The notes: a model not told the origin generated them from the sequence alone. Counted from the stretch's first letter, positions 38,904-48,531 are shown. The stretch: 49,683 nucleotides of DNA from an actinobacterium SCGC AAA027-J17 (GCA_000383815.1 KB912798.1:1-49683); one strand, 5' to 3'. Made by a program: numbers and translations.

Positions 38904-39361
38904 TAATTACTTTCAATCACCTGATTAAATTGATCACCAAAACCTAATCTATTTGCAATCGCCTCAAGCTGTTCATCAGGGTATAACTCTGTGTCATCTA
39001 AGATAGTTAAAAGCTCCATCTGACTTACCCCTAAGTCATTTAGTAAATCTAAATCTCCACCAGGTTGGGCTTCATCCTCCTCCTCAGGAAACTCAAGATC
39101 TAAAACTTCAACTAACTCTGCTGCTACTTCATAATCTAATGCGTAGGTAATATCTGAGATCATCATCTGCATTTGATCTCCTAAGGCTCTAGCAATAACT
39201 ACAAACTCATCTTCTATCGCAATCAAACCAATGGCGCCGCCATTGGTTTGTTGAGCTTTTAATGCATCAATAATTGCGCCAATATCTCGGGTTGAGGCCA
39301 AGGCGGTGGCGCTCCATCGGCCATCTTCATGCCAGGCGATGCATCCAAAATCTACTGACAT
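38903..39361 (-). CDS. TadA-associated actinobacterial protein
   Basis: A 152-residue acidic protein. DFGCIAWHEDGRWSATAL, GGAIGLIAIEDEFVVIARAL and ISDITYALDYEVAAELVEVL, then MELLTILDDTELYPDEQLEA, match the protein that accompanies tadA in actinobacteria. Its role is not known; gene coupling suggests it assists TadA or a related step. Confidence 0.85.
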   Translation of the reverse strand: MSVDFGCIAWHEDGRWSATALASTRDIGAIIDALKAQQTNGGAIGLIAIEDEFVVIARALGDQMQMMISDITYALDYEVAAELVEVLDLEFPEEEDEAQPGGDLDLLNDLGVSQMELLTILDDTELYPDEQLEAIANRLGFGDQFNQVIESN

Positions 39362-39432
39362 TTAGATCACACCCCTTCAGTAAATTTATGCTCAAAACTT
39401 GCTTTGCTTATTCTCCCTTTATTCGGTGCTAA

Positions 39433-39461
39433 TTGGTAGTAGGGCTTAGGGCTTGTAGAGT
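39433..39461 (+). promoter_or_regulatory. Leaderless promoter of upp
   Basis: TTGGTA (39433-39438), a 17-base spacer and TAGAGT (39456-39461), then six bases to the GTG start at 39468. It is the best two-box promoter found in the window. Confidence 0.6.
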
Positions 39462-39467
39462 AATTAT

Positions 39468-40106
39468 GTGAAAATCCATATTGCAGACCACCCGCTGATT
39501 ACACACAAGCTAACGGTGCTGCGGGATGAAAAAACAGATTCACCAACCTTTAGGCGTCTAACAGAGGAGATTGTCACCCTTCTTGCATATGAGGCAATGC
39601 GTGAGGTTAAAACTCAACCTGTAACAGTTAAAACACCAGTTGCTATGGCGCAAGGCGCCCAACTAACAAAACCAAAGCCAGTAGTTGTTCCAATTCTTAG
39701 AGCAGGACTTGGCATGTTAGAGGGGTTTTCTAGATTAATTCCAACAGCTGAAATTGGTTTTCTTGGCATGGTGCGGGATGAAAAAACTTTAAAGGCAACA
39801 ACTTATGCAAATAGGTTACCTGAAAATTTACAGGGGCGTCAGTGTTACATCCTAGATCCGATGCTTGCAACCGGTGGCACATTGGTCTCTGCAATTGAAT
39901 TTCTGGCAGCAAAGGGGGCTAAAGATATAACTGCAATTTGTATCTTGGCTGCTCCAGAGGGTATTGCAGTATTGGAAAAAGCATTTGCATCCAGCGCGCT
40001 GCAGTTAAAACTTGTAACTGGTGCGTTAGATGAGCGATTAAATGAGAAGGGTTACATAGTTCCAGGTCTTGGCGATGCTGGTGATCGTTTATATGGTGTT
40101 GTTTAA
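39468..40106 (+). CDS. upp: Uracil phosphoribosyltransferase
   Basis: Salvages uracil with PRPP to [63 protein letters not shown] (PRPP loop) and [15 protein letters not shown] (uracil site) are the family motifs. GTG 39468 is the start; 212 residues. The next gene begins directly after its TAA. Confidence 0.96.
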   Translation: MKIHIADHPLITHKLTVLRDEKTDSPTFRRLTEEIVTLLAYEAMREVKTQPVTVKTPVAMAQGAQLTKPKPVVVPILRAGLGMLEGFSRLIPTAEIGFLGMVRDEKTLKATTYANRLPENLQGRQCYILDPMLATGGTLVSAIEFLAAKGAKDITAICILAAPEGIAVLEKAFASSALQLKLVTGALDERLNEKGYIVPGLGDAGDRLYGVV

Positions 40107-41480
40107 ATGGCAAGCACATCACCCGGTTATGGCATCACAATCCGTGTTGATGGTCCGGCTTCTGCGCAACCAGTATCTGAAATAACACAAGCAATCCTGG
40201 CAGCAGGGGCTTCCATTACCGCACTCGATGTTGTTGAATCAGTCTTAGATCGGGTGGTAATAGATGTTACATGTGACGCGGTTGATGCTGAACACGCAGA
40301 GGCGATTACCGCTGCATTATCTGAAAACAAAAATTTGAATGTCCGTAAGGTTTCAGATCGCACATTCTTACTTCATCTAGGTGGAAAAATTGAAATCGCA
40401 TCAAAGGTTCCTCTTAAAACCCGTGATGATCTCTCCCGTGCCTACACACCAGGTGTTGCTCGAATCTCTCAAGCAATTGCAAAGGATCCGTCCGACCTAA
40501 GACGATTAACAATTAAGCGAAACACTGTTGCAGTTGTTACCGATGGCTCTGCTGTATTAGGGCTTGGCAATATTGGACCAGGGGCCGCACTTCCTGTAAT
40601 GGAAGGAAAAGCTGCTTTATTTAAGAGATTTGCCGATGTTGATGCTTGGCCAGTCTGCCTAGATACTCAAGATGTTGATGAAATCGTTAGAACTGTTCAA
40701 ATTATTGCCCCAGTGTACGGCGGAATTAATTTAGAAGATATTTCAGCTCCTCGTTGTTTTGAAATTGAAGCCCGGCTTCGCGATCTTCTTGATATCCCAG
40801 TCTTTCATGATGATCAGCATGGCACAGCTATTGTTGTACTAGCTGCTTTAACAAACGCACTAAAACTTGTGAAAAAGGATTTGAAATCAACCAAGATTGT
40901 TTTAAGTGGCGTGGGAGCAGCTGGAACTGCTGTTGCAAGGTTACTGGTGGCAAAGGGTGCTACAAACATAATTGGCTTTGATAAGGATGGTTTAGTTTTT
41001 GAAGATAAAGGCGATGAGGATCCAATGCGTAAGTGGTTTGTTACAAACTGCTCACCTGGCACCTTTAGGGGAGATATTCACGCAGCGATGAAGGATGCAG
41101 ATGTATTTATTGGGGTTAGTGCGCCAAATGTATTAAATGAAGATGATATTAAGTCAATGGCAAAGGGTGCAATTGTATTTGCCTTGGCAAATCCAGATCC
41201 TGAGATTGATCCTGCCCTTGCAAGAAAGCATGCAGCAGTTGTTGCAACTGGAAGGAGTGATCAGCCAAATCAGATCAATAATGTTTTGGCCTTTCCTGGA
41301 ATTTTTAGAGGCTTACTTGATGCTCACATTACAAAAATTACCGACAAGATGTTGGTGCTAGCAGCTGAGGCTATTGCCTCTTGTGTCTCAGATGAGCAGT
41401 TAAATGCTAATTTTATTGTGCCAAGTGTTTTTGATTTAAATGTGGTTCAAAAAGTAGCGGCCTCTGTAAAAAAGTCTTGA
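40107..41480 (+). CDS. NAD(P)-dependent malic enzyme with N-terminal ACT-like domain
   Basis: Oxidatively decarboxylates malate to pyruvate. Residues 1-85 form an ACT-like fold ([20 protein letters not shown]) that may bind a regulator. [77 protein letters not shown] and [20 protein letters not shown] give substrate, metal and cofactor sites. 457 residues. Starts right after the upp stop. Confidence 0.93.
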   Translation: MASTSPGYGITIRVDGPASAQPVSEITQAILAAGASITALDVVESVLDRVVIDVTCDAVDAEHAEAITAALSENKNLNVRKVSDRTFLLHLGGKIEIASKVPLKTRDDLSRAYTPGVARISQAIAKDPSDLRRLTIKRNTVAVVTDGSAVLGLGNIGPGAALPVMEGKAALFKRFADVDAWPVCLDTQDVDEIVRTVQIIAPVYGGINLEDISAPRCFEIEARLRDLLDIPVFHDDQHGTAIVVLAALTNALKLVKKDLKSTKIVLSGVGAAGTAVARLLVAKGATNIIGFDKDGLVFEDKGDEDPMRKWFVTNCSPGTFRGDIHAAMKDADVFIGVSAPNVLNEDDIKSMAKGAIVFALANPDPEIDPALARKHAAVVATGRSDQPNQINNVLAFPGIFRGLLDAHITKITDKMLVLAAEAIASCVSDEQLNANFIVPSVFDLNVVQKVAASVKKS

Positions 41481-41486
41481 TAAACA

Positions 41487-42104
41487 ATGCTTGAATTTGC
41501 TGCCTCATTTGATGAGCAATTATCCCCAGTCGGACCATTTTTATTTTATGTAGTAATTGCTGGAATTATCTTTGTTGAAACTGGTTTACTACTTGGCTTC
41601 TTTTTACCAGGAGATTCTCTTTTATTTAGCGCAGGATTAGTGGCAGCAGCCAGGGATGATATAAATATCGCCTTTTTAGTATTTGCAATATTTTTAGCCG
41701 CCTTTATTGGTGATCAGGTTGGTTATGTGATTGGGCGAAAGGTGGGTAGGCCCTACCTTGAAAAGCATAAATCAAAGCGAATGAAGCGAATGTTAGAAAG
41801 AAGTGAGCGATTTTATGAAAGGTATGGCTGGTGGTCGGTTGTAATTGCAAGGTATATCCCTTGGGTTAGAACCTTTGTGCCACCAATTGCTGGAACTGTA
41901 AAGATGAATTACTACAAGTTTTTATCTGCTAATGCCTTAGGTGCGCTCTTGTGGGGTGTTGGAATTACCTTAGCCGGTTACTACTCAGGCTCTATTCCTT
42001 GGGTAAAGGATATTTCTTACGCACTTGCAGCCTTCTTCATCTCAGCCTCTTTAATCGCAGCTTTTAGAAACTACCTTCGAGATAGGCGAGAGAGCCGGGA
42101 TTGA
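41487..42104 (+). CDS. DedA-family membrane protein
   Basis: A 205-residue protein with about five membrane segments. IFVETGLLLGFFLPGDSLLF, FIGDQVGYVIGRKVGRPYLE, FYERYGWWSVVIARYIPWVR and FVPPIAGTVKMNYYKFLSAN are DedA motifs; the ER/FxR-x3-R segment carries the conserved acids and arginines. DedA proteins act in undecaprenyl-phosphate or phospholipid flipping. Six bases after the malic enzyme; convergent overlap of 34 bases with the DMT gene. Confidence 0.93.
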   Translation: MLEFAASFDEQLSPVGPFLFYVVIAGIIFVETGLLLGFFLPGDSLLFSAGLVAAARDDINIAFLVFAIFLAAFIGDQVGYVIGRKVGRPYLEKHKSKRMKRMLERSERFYERYGWWSVVIARYIPWVRTFVPPIAGTVKMNYYKFLSANALGALLWGVGITLAGYYSGSIPWVKDISYALAAFFISASLIAAFRNYLRDRRESRD

Positions 42105-43000
42105 CCATTTGCTGCAACACCTAAGTAGGTAAGTGTGATGCCAGCAATTAAGTAAGGTGAGATAAGGGTGCCCTTTGTAGGGAAAATTAAATCAATTAGT
42201 AATGAACCAATCAACATTCCGCCAACACTATAAAGAGTAAATTCTAGAACTCCAAGATGTTGGACTATATGGGCAGAGAGTGCAATATAAATTACCCCAA
42301 TAGAACCACCTAGAAACATCCACCAAGGAGCGGTTTTAAAATTCATAATTGAGTGATCAGTAAATAAAGATCGCAGTAGTAGGAGTAAGAGTAAAAAGGT
42401 AGTTCCGGTAACAAAGTTTAATTGGGAGGTGGCAAAAGCTTTTTTAGCAAATGAGTTAATCTGACCATTTAACGCTCTCTGTAATCCAACCCAAGTACCA
42501 GCAAAGACAGCCAGGCCAATAGCAAGAAGTGAAAAATTACTCATAGCAAATCTATCCCAAGATGAAACTCCAACCGCAACTACAGTAATTACAGCTGCCA
42601 ATACTCTGCGTTTTGTAATTGCACTCTTTGCTCCACCTGTTAGCCCTAATCGATCTACTAAAAGTGAGATAGCAGTTTGTCCTGCAAGGGATGCAACAGT
42701 AAAAAGTGCTACCCCAGCAATTGGCACAACATAGGTTTGCATGGCAACAAAGGATGCGCCAAGTGCACCGGCAATTAATGTCCAAGGCTTCATCTGTTTA
42801 GCTTTAACCGCTTTAAAAATCTCTAAAAATGCTGCACGGTTTTCACGCCTTGCAAATGAAATAGTTGTAACAAAGATTAACCCAGTAGAAAATGAGATAA
42901 CTGCTGCTGCAAGTGAATCACCCATCTCTTGGGAGAGTGCACCATTAATCCTTGATTGGGCGGCAATTAAGAGCCCAGATAGGCCAGAGAGAAAGCCCAA
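42071..43000 (-). CDS. DMT-family transporter (YdcZ/DUF606 type)
   Basis: A membrane protein of about ten segments made of two related halves: SGLSGLLIAAQSRINGALSQ and, in the second half, LAVFAGTWVGLQRALNGQIN, the doubled G-x-x-x-x-x-Q-x-x-x-N motif of this family. Substrate unknown. The start is debatable. TTG 43000 is the first conventional codon but has a poor ribosome-binding site and cuts into the first helix. An in-frame ATT at 43027 sits five bases after a strong AAGGAG and would add IKTAQYQVG; no ATG, GTG or TTG lies between the upstream stop and 43000. I keep 43000 as the conservative call. Confidence 0.85.
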   Translation of the reverse strand: MGFLSGLSGLLIAAQSRINGALSQEMGDSLAAAVISFSTGLIFVTTISFARRENRAAFLEIFKAVKAKQMKPWTLIAGALGASFVAMQTYVVPIAGVALFTVASLAGQTAISLLVDRLGLTGGAKSAITKRRVLAAVITVVAVGVSSWDRFAMSNFSLLAIGLAVFAGTWVGLQRALNGQINSFAKKAFATSQLNFVTGTTFLLLLLLLRSLFTDHSIMNFKTAPWWMFLGGSIGVIYIALSAHIVQHLGVLEFTLYSVGGMLIGSLLIDLIFPTKGTLISPYLIAGITLTYLGVAANGQSRLSRLSRR

Positions 43001-43017
43001 GCCAACCTGATACTGAG

Positions 43018-43063
43018 CTGTCTTAATAAATACTCCTTAAAAAATTAAAGTTTATTAAGACAG
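43018..43063 (-). promoter_or_regulatory. Perfect 13-bp inverted repeat over the DMT translation start
   Basis: CTGTCTTAATAAA (43018-43030) and TTTATTAAGACAG (43051-43063) are perfect complements around a 20-base loop. On the mRNA the AAGGAG ribosome-binding site lies in the loop and the possible AUU start at 43027 in the 3' arm. It could be a translation-control hairpin or a repressor operator. Confidence 0.65.
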
Positions 43064-43073
43064 AGTATAGAGA

Positions 43074-44183
43074 TTAAGGCAGAGCTGGGACAGATCCTAA
43101 GGTGATATTAAATGTTTTATTGGTGCCACCTGATTCAGTCACAACACTTATTCGATCACCTGGTGCGTTGCTTCTAATTCGAACAATGGCAGTGACAGCG
43201 TCATTTACCTTAAAGCCATTGATGCTTCTAACAATTGTGCCAACTGTTAGACCTGCTTTTTCGGCAGCACTATCTGGGGTTATGTTGTTGATTCGAAGTC
43301 CTGGCCCAGTAAAGGTGGGATCAAATGAGACCCCTAGAAATGGTTTAGTGGATTTACCAGTTGCAATTAACTCATCAGCTATTCGCTTTGCTTGATTAAA
43401 TGGGATTGAAAAACCTAAGCCAATGCTGCCACTTGCCCCAAAGGCTGAACCTAAGGTGGCGATAGCAGAGTTAACACCAACCGCTCTTCCTTGAGAGTCA
43501 ACTAATGGACCACCTGAGTTACCAGGATTAATCGCAGCATCAGTTTGGATTGCATCCATAAAGCTTTCAGCATTACTTGAGCCAGTAGTTACTGGGCGAT
43601 TTAAGGCAGAGACAATTCCACTCGTTACAGTTCCAGATAAGCCCAGGGGTGAACCAAAGGCAACAACAGCGTCCCCTATTGCAATGGATGATGAATCACC
43701 GATTGGAATCTCAGGAAGATTTCCTTTTTTAATTGAGATTACTGCAAGGTCATACTCAGAGTTTCTGCCAACAATACTGGCCAGATAGATATCGCCATTG
43801 TTTAATTCAACCTCAATCTTGCCAGAGGTGGCCGCGCTTTCAATCACATGGTTATTGGTTATGACATAAGAAAGGGAGGAGGTGGATTTATATATTGAAC
43901 CTGAGCCAGAACCAGAGCCAAGGGTGGTAGTTACCTTAATCGAGACAACGGATGCAGAGACTAGTTGGGCAATACTTTTCACATTTGCTCCGGTTGCACC
44001 AATATCAATAGCGCTTCTTCCCTTGGGACAGCTGCCGTTGGTGGAGGCAAAAAGTGCCTTACTTTTATTATCAATACAAGCCTTGACCACTGGCACGTTA
44101 GAGTTGTTTGCAACTGCAAAACCACCAACACTTAATGCGCCAATTACAAATCCAATAACGAGTTTGTTAAATCCGCTTTTCAT
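43074..44183 (-). CDS. HtrA/DegP-like trypsin-type serine protease with PDZ domain
   Basis: A 369-residue exported or membrane-anchored protease. ATG 44183 (MKSGFNKLVIGFVIGAL) is chosen for its GGAGGG site; an ATG at 44207 lacks one. One membrane segment (about 8-26) leads to a module ACIDNKSKALFAS...CPKGRSA with two cysteines, then the catalytic core with His in YVITNNHVIESA, Asp in SEYDLAVISIK and Ser in AAINPGNSGGPLVD, and a C-terminal PDZ domain (LGVSFDP, LTVGTIVRSINGFKV). It would degrade or refold damaged envelope proteins. Confidence 0.92.
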   Translation of the reverse strand: MKSGFNKLVIGFVIGALSVGGFAVANNSNVPVVKACIDNKSKALFASTNGSCPKGRSAIDIGATGANVKSIAQLVSASVVSIKVTTTLGSGSGSGSIYKSTSSLSYVITNNHVIESAATSGKIEVELNNGDIYLASIVGRNSEYDLAVISIKKGNLPEIPIGDSSSIAIGDAVVAFGSPLGLSGTVTSGIVSALNRPVTTGSSNAESFMDAIQTDAAINPGNSGGPLVDSQGRAVGVNSAIATLGSAFGASGSIGLGFSIPFNQAKRIADELIATGKSTKPFLGVSFDPTFTGPGLRINNITPDSAAEKAGLTVGTIVRSINGFKVNDAVTAIVRIRSNAPGDRISVVTESGGTNKTFNITLGSVPALP

Positions 44184-44230
44184 AACCCTCCAAATGCCCA
44201 TGGACAAATACTAAGATGAAATTCTGTAAA

Positions 44231-45469
44231 TTACCTTAGAGATTTCTGATCATTACCTAGATCTTCAAAGCTCATATTTCTCACCTCTTTGTTTAAAAAT
44301 GAGAGGGTAATTGCAACAACTGTAACTCCAGCCAAGATATAGAGGAAGTTTTCAATTCCAAAGAGGGCTGATAACGGAGCTGCGATCGCCAATCCAATTG
44401 GCCTAAACATCATCGATCCCATGGCATCAAAGGATGCAACTCTAGATAATGCCTCACGCGGCACCTTTTTTTGCATTGCGGTATTCCAAAATGTTCCCCA
44501 AAGATCAAGTGTTATGCCAAATAAAAATGCGGCAAAGGCAATTACAAATAGTGATTGCGGCTTTGCCATCGTGAAGATGTAAAAGGTGAGAGTAAAGGAG
44601 GAGAGTTGCAGGAAGCGTAGCGGGTACTTTGGTTTAATCTTAAGTGCAATTATTGAGCCAACAATTAACCCAACTGACTCAGCTGTTATTACAAGTGACC
44701 AGGATTTAGCACCATTAAAGTGCTCTAAGGCAATCAATGGACCTAAGACATTTTCTGCTGCTGCCCAACACATAACTAAAAATGACCAGGATAGAACCAA
44801 GACAACAATCCACTTAAAGGAGATAAAAACCTGCCAGCCATGGCGAAGATCAGCAAAGACTGTATTTTCACTGTGCGCTGCCCTTGGAGTTAGATGTCTA
44901 AAGCTATAGATCATCACCCCTGAGATCATAAATGAGGCAGCATCAATGGCTAATGTAATTGCTGCGCCATACTGATCAATTAAAATTCCAGCAACTGCTG
45001 CTCCTATGATCAAACCACTATTTGTTAGTAATTGATTTAAAGCATTTCCTTTTTGTAATCCCTTACTTGGCACAACTGCTGGAATGATTCCAGAAAATGC
45101 TGGCCAGAAAATCCCCCAAAACAATCCGTAGGTGCCATTTACAAGGAGTAACACAGCTACTGGAATATCTCCTTTTGCAAAATACCAGGCCTGAATTAGT
45201 AGGACAGCACCTGCTAAAAAGTCGGTAATTCCAACCATTCTTGCCCGACCATACTTATCAGCGATAACTCCACCAAAAGGAGCCACCAGTAAAAAGATGG
45301 CTGTAGTAGTACCAAGGACTAAACCAAGTAAGTTAGCTGATCCATTAGGTAGAGCTAATATGCCAAAAGCTAAGGCGATTGGCCCCATACCATTGCCAAA
45401 GTTTGAGATAAAGCGGGCTGTAAATAATCTTTTAACATATGGCCGAGCTAAAACCTCTTTGGTATCCAA
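44231..45469 (-). CDS. MFS exporter (EntS / macrolide-efflux-like)
   Basis: A 412-residue transporter with 12 membrane segments. FGGVIADKYGRARMVGITDF is the loop 2-3 signature (G-x-x-x-D-K-x-G-R), FWPAFSGIIPAVVPSKGLQK and NALNQLLTNSGLIIGAAVAG match the MFS_3 / EntS group. Substrate unknown. The ATG lies one base beyond the stop of the racemase-like gene, so it is in the same operon as the GNAT and enolase-superfamily genes and may export or take up a related metabolite. Confidence 0.88.
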   Translation of the reverse strand: MDTKEVLARPYVKRLFTARFISNFGNGMGPIALAFGILALPNGSANLLGLVLGTTTAIFLLVAPFGGVIADKYGRARMVGITDFLAGAVLLIQAWYFAKGDIPVAVLLLVNGTYGLFWGIFWPAFSGIIPAVVPSKGLQKGNALNQLLTNSGLIIGAAVAGILIDQYGAAITLAIDAASFMISGVMIYSFRHLTPRAAHSENTVFADLRHGWQVFISFKWIVVLVLSWSFLVMCWAAAENVLGPLIALEHFNGAKSWSLVITAESVGLIVGSIIALKIKPKYPLRFLQLSSFTLTFYIFTMAKPQSLFVIAFAAFLFGITLDLWGTFWNTAMQKKVPREALSRVASFDAMGSMMFRPIGLAIAAPLSALFGIENFLYILAGVTVVAITLSFLNKEVRNMSFEDLGNDQKSLR

Positions 45470-45470
45470 C

Positions 45471-46574
45471 TTACCTAATTACCTCTTTAGATCTTGTAAT
45501 TGATTCTAGAAAATCCATATCAGGTTCAACCCCGATTCCAGGTTTGTTTGGAACTGTTAAATAGCCATCCTCCATAACAAATGGTGTTGTTATATCTTGC
45601 TTAAAGTAACGAGCAGATGCTGAGGTGTCCCCTGGCAAAGTAAAACCAGGCAATGCAGCAAGGGCTAAGTTTGCAGCTCTGCCAATACCAGTCTCTAACA
45701 TCCCACCACACCAAACTGGAATCTTACTTTTAACACACAAATCATGAATCTTCACCGACTCTAAGTAACCACCAACTCTGCCTGGTTTGATATTAATAAT
45801 TGTGGTTGCTTTAAGCGCTAATGCATCCTCTGCTGATTGAAGTGAAACAATTGATTCATCAAGACATATTGGCGTCTTAACCTCTTTAGCAAGGAGTGCG
45901 TGACCCAAGATGTCATGCTCATCTAGTGGTTGCTCAATCAACAACAAATTGAATTCATCTAATCTTGCCAAATGCTTTCCGTCATTTCTTGAATACGCCT
46001 GGTTAGCATCAACTTGTAGTGGAATATCTGGGTATAAATTTCTTATGTATTTAACTGCTTCGATATCCCAACCTGGCTCTATCTTTAATTTTATCCTTCG
46101 ATATCCAGCATCAACGTAGGATTTAACCTCATTCCCTAGCGCCTCTAGATTACTTGCAATACCAACTGAAACACCGCACTCAACCTTACTTTTAGTAGCC
46201 CCAAGGTATGAGGCAAGTGAAACTTTTCCATCCTTTAGTTGGGCATCTAAAATAGCGGTTTCAAGAGATGCCTTTGCCATCTGACCTGCTAAAAATGGTT
46301 TTAAAACAGTTGCTACATCCTCAGCCTTTATTTCAGGTTTTGCAATGAGGGCTGGAAGTAAAAATCTTTTAATCAAATCAATACAACCTGCCACATATTC
46401 TGGTGAATAAAGTGGCTCTGACATTGCCACGCACTCTGCCCAGCCTGCTGTGCCATTCTTATTTGTGACCTTAACAATTAATACCTCGCGGGAGGTTTGG
46501 GTGCCAAATGAGGTTCTAAATGGCCGCACTAAAGGTAGGTGGATTGTCCTAAGTTCAATCTCTTTTATTTTCAT
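45471..46574 (-). CDS. Enolase-superfamily N-acylamino acid racemase / o-succinylbenzoate synthase-like enzyme
   Basis: A 367-residue (beta/alpha)8 enzyme. Catalytic acid/base Lys162/Lys164 are in RRIKLKIEPG, the metal ligands are Asp189 (LQVDANQAY), Glu214 (LIEQPLD) and Asp239 (CLDESI), and the second base Lys263 is in NIKPGRVGG. These positions fit the NAAAR/OSBS family almost exactly. Alone it could make o-succinylbenzoate for menaquinone; coupled by an ATGA overlap to a GNAT protein, an N-succinyl- or N-acylamino acid racemase is more likely. No other menaquinone gene is in the window. Confidence 0.85.
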   Translation of the reverse strand: MKIKEIELRTIHLPLVRPFRTSFGTQTSREVLIVKVTNKNGTAGWAECVAMSEPLYSPEYVAGCIDLIKRFLLPALIAKPEIKAEDVATVLKPFLAGQMAKASLETAILDAQLKDGKVSLASYLGATKSKVECGVSVGIASNLEALGNEVKSYVDAGYRRIKLKIEPGWDIEAVKYIRNLYPDIPLQVDANQAYSRNDGKHLARLDEFNLLLIEQPLDEHDILGHALLAKEVKTPICLDESIVSLQSAEDALALKATTIINIKPGRVGGYLESVKIHDLCVKSKIPVWCGGMLETGIGRAANLALAALPGFTLPGDTSASARYFKQDITTPFVMEDGYLTVPNKPGIGVEPDMDFLESITRSKEVIR

Positions 46575-47281
46575 ATTCGCACAACATATTCACTATTTGT
46601 TGAAAAGCCAATAACTTTGCCATTTTTCTCAAAAGCAGCCATGAACTTTTCACGTACCTGCCTGCGCCATTTCATGCTTTCACTTTGATTCTTAGTTCTA
46701 ATCGCAACTATGTCTTCTGGAATTTCAATCAAAACATCATCTAGCTCTGGGTTCGTAATTAACTCTCTTGCCTTTGGTGCCTCTAGATCTGTACGCCAAG
46801 TAACCATTAAACGATCTGATTCATCTCCTGCATTTAGCGCATCAGTCATATCGCCATAGAAATTAGGTAAGTACTCTGAGATGTCAACCCCAAGCTTTGC
46901 AACATTTAATTTTGCATTTCTTCTTACCAATGGATCAAAAGTCCAAGAAAGAGCCGAGTAATTGTTTCTCTTTGCCCATTCCCACTGATCAATCTTTAAA
47001 GCGTAACCAGCTCCTTGGTCTCGAAACTCTGGCAAGACTGCGGTCATATGTGAGTGAAGGTGTAATCCATTGTTTGTTGCAGGGAAGGCAAAGGCAGCGC
47101 CAACTATTTTGTTGTCAATAAATGCACCGGAAAGGTATGAACCGCTGTAAATCATTGCCTGCAAGAGGTTGGATGTTATCTCAGTTGCAGCATCCATCGC
47201 CCAGGTTAGGTCAAATATTTTGCGTCCGAAATCCTGATCTTGAAGATTATCTAGCTTTCGAACTTTAATTGAATTATTCAC
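46571..47281 (-). CDS. GNAT-superfamily acyltransferase, partner of the racemase
   Basis: A 236-residue protein resembling the COG3375 GNAT group. GAAFAFPATNNGLHLHSHMT, then LPEFRDQGAGYALK (the acyl-CoA phosphate loop, R/Q-x-x-G-x-G/A variant) and LSWTFDPLVRRNAKLNVAKL are characteristic. In Geobacillus a GNAT protein of this kind succinylates D-amino acids for an N-succinylamino acid racemase; the same pairing here suggests that pathway. GTG 47281 is the start, six bases after a TAAGAT box. First gene of the GNAT-racemase-MFS operon. Confidence 0.78.
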   Translation of the reverse strand: MNNSIKVRKLDNLQDQDFGRKIFDLTWAMDAATEITSNLLQAMIYSGSYLSGAFIDNKIVGAAFAFPATNNGLHLHSHMTAVLPEFRDQGAGYALKIDQWEWAKRNNYSALSWTFDPLVRRNAKLNVAKLGVDISEYLPNFYGDMTDALNAGDESDRLMVTWRTDLEAPKARELITNPELDDVLIEIPEDIVAIRTKNQSESMKWRRQVREKFMAAFEKNGKVIGFSTNSEYVVRI

Positions 47282-47287
47282 GTAGCA

Positions 47288-47293
47288 ATCTTA
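47288..47293 (-). promoter_or_regulatory. -10 box, leaderless promoter of the GNAT-racemase-MFS operon
   Basis: TAAGAT on the minus strand, six bases before GTG 47281. Confidence 0.5.
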
Positions 47294-47548
47294 TAGGTGA
47301 AAAGAGATAGAATTGAAACTGTGGGGTTATAGTATAAATAAAAATTTTCGCACGTGTTTTCGAACAAGTGTGCACTTGTATAATCTTGAAGAAGTGGCAA
47401 ACAAAGCTATACAATTTTATTAATGCAAAACTCCGTGCCAGAATGAATTAGAATTAGAGTAAAAAACTCGCATTGCCCAGTAATATATAACTAGTAAGGA
47501 TTTAATATCCACGGACCAAAGTTGACCAGTTATAGGAGAGTCTAAAGC

Positions 47549-48298
47549 ATGAGAAAAGGCATCAAGGTAATGGTGGACGGTTTTAGATTTTCTAGAGCAC
47601 TGCTAAAGTTAATAAATCCAAAAACTTGGGGAGTATTTACTGAGATTGCAGAGATTTCTAGATTCGACAGCGCAGTTTCACTGTCATGGTCCCAGGGTGG
47701 TGAAGATCTTGCCTTATTGAATTTGTTCTCCAATCAGCTAGGCAACTACATAGATGTGGGCTGTCACCACCCCAGTAGATTTTCTATAACTCGACATCTT
47801 TATCAAAGAGGTTGGTCTGGAGTAAATATAGATGCTAATTCTGCTTTGATCCCATTATTCAATAAATCTCGCAAACGTGATGTAAACCTTTGGAAAGCGG
47901 TAGGCAGCAAGTCCCAATATCAGCTTACAGTTTTTAACGAACCGGCTATTTCCACTATAAATGAGAATTGGAGAAATAAATTTATTTCTGAAAACAATGC
48001 AGTTTCACATATTGAAGAAGTTCCAGGAGTAACTCTGCGAGAAATCCTTGATAAATATTTTGCAAGTAAACATTGTAGTTTACTCGCAATAGATATTGAA
48101 GGAGCAGACTTTGATGCTCTACAAACTGTCGACTTTGAAACTTTAAGCAAAGACAAATATCCAGATTGGATACTTTTAGAAACTTTTCCGCCGGTCAGTG
48201 ATGCGTTACATACAGATAGTGTTAGATATGCACTCAATTATGGATACATTCCATACCTAGTACTGTCAATGTCTACGCTGCTAAAGAAAGAAAACTAA
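47549..48298 (+). CDS. FkbM-family methyltransferase
   Basis: A 249-residue protein. WSQGGEDLALLNLF is the N-terminal FkbM motif, NYIDVGCHHPSRFSITRHLY the SAM-binding loop, GVNIDANSALIPLFNKSRKR the acidic second strand, and LLAIDIEGADFDALQTVDF the C-terminal D-x-E-G-x-D. A TAGGAGAG site lies nine bases before ATG 47549. It opens the second glycan-type region. Confidence 0.88.
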   Translation: MRKGIKVMVDGFRFSRALLKLINPKTWGVFTEIAEISRFDSAVSLSWSQGGEDLALLNLFSNQLGNYIDVGCHHPSRFSITRHLYQRGWSGVNIDANSALIPLFNKSRKRDVNLWKAVGSKSQYQLTVFNEPAISTINENWRNKFISENNAVSHIEEVPGVTLREILDKYFASKHCSLLAIDIEGADFDALQTVDFETLSKDKYPDWILLETFPPVSDALHTDSVRYALNYGYIPYLVLSMSTLLKKEN

Positions 48299-48531
48299 GA
48301 AATTTGCATTTTTACTATGGGTTGCAAATTTTATTGCAAACTGCATCTGTTAGCCTAGTGTCAACATAGCCGTGATTGTAATTGTAAACAACAAGAGTGT
48401 AAATCAGGATCCTGTTTGAATCTATGGTTGATAGGCCCTACTGGTAGTGGTCTTTATAAACACACAATTTTTGCCACAAATCCATGTGGCACATCACTCT
48501 TATATGACCATGCACTGGCAATTAAGCAAGT

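Noticed and set aside
43018-43063. Transcription terminator of the htrA region
   Set aside because: The stem is AT-rich, overlaps a translation start, and on the htrA side lies upstream of the DMT gene on the same strand without a U-tract after it.
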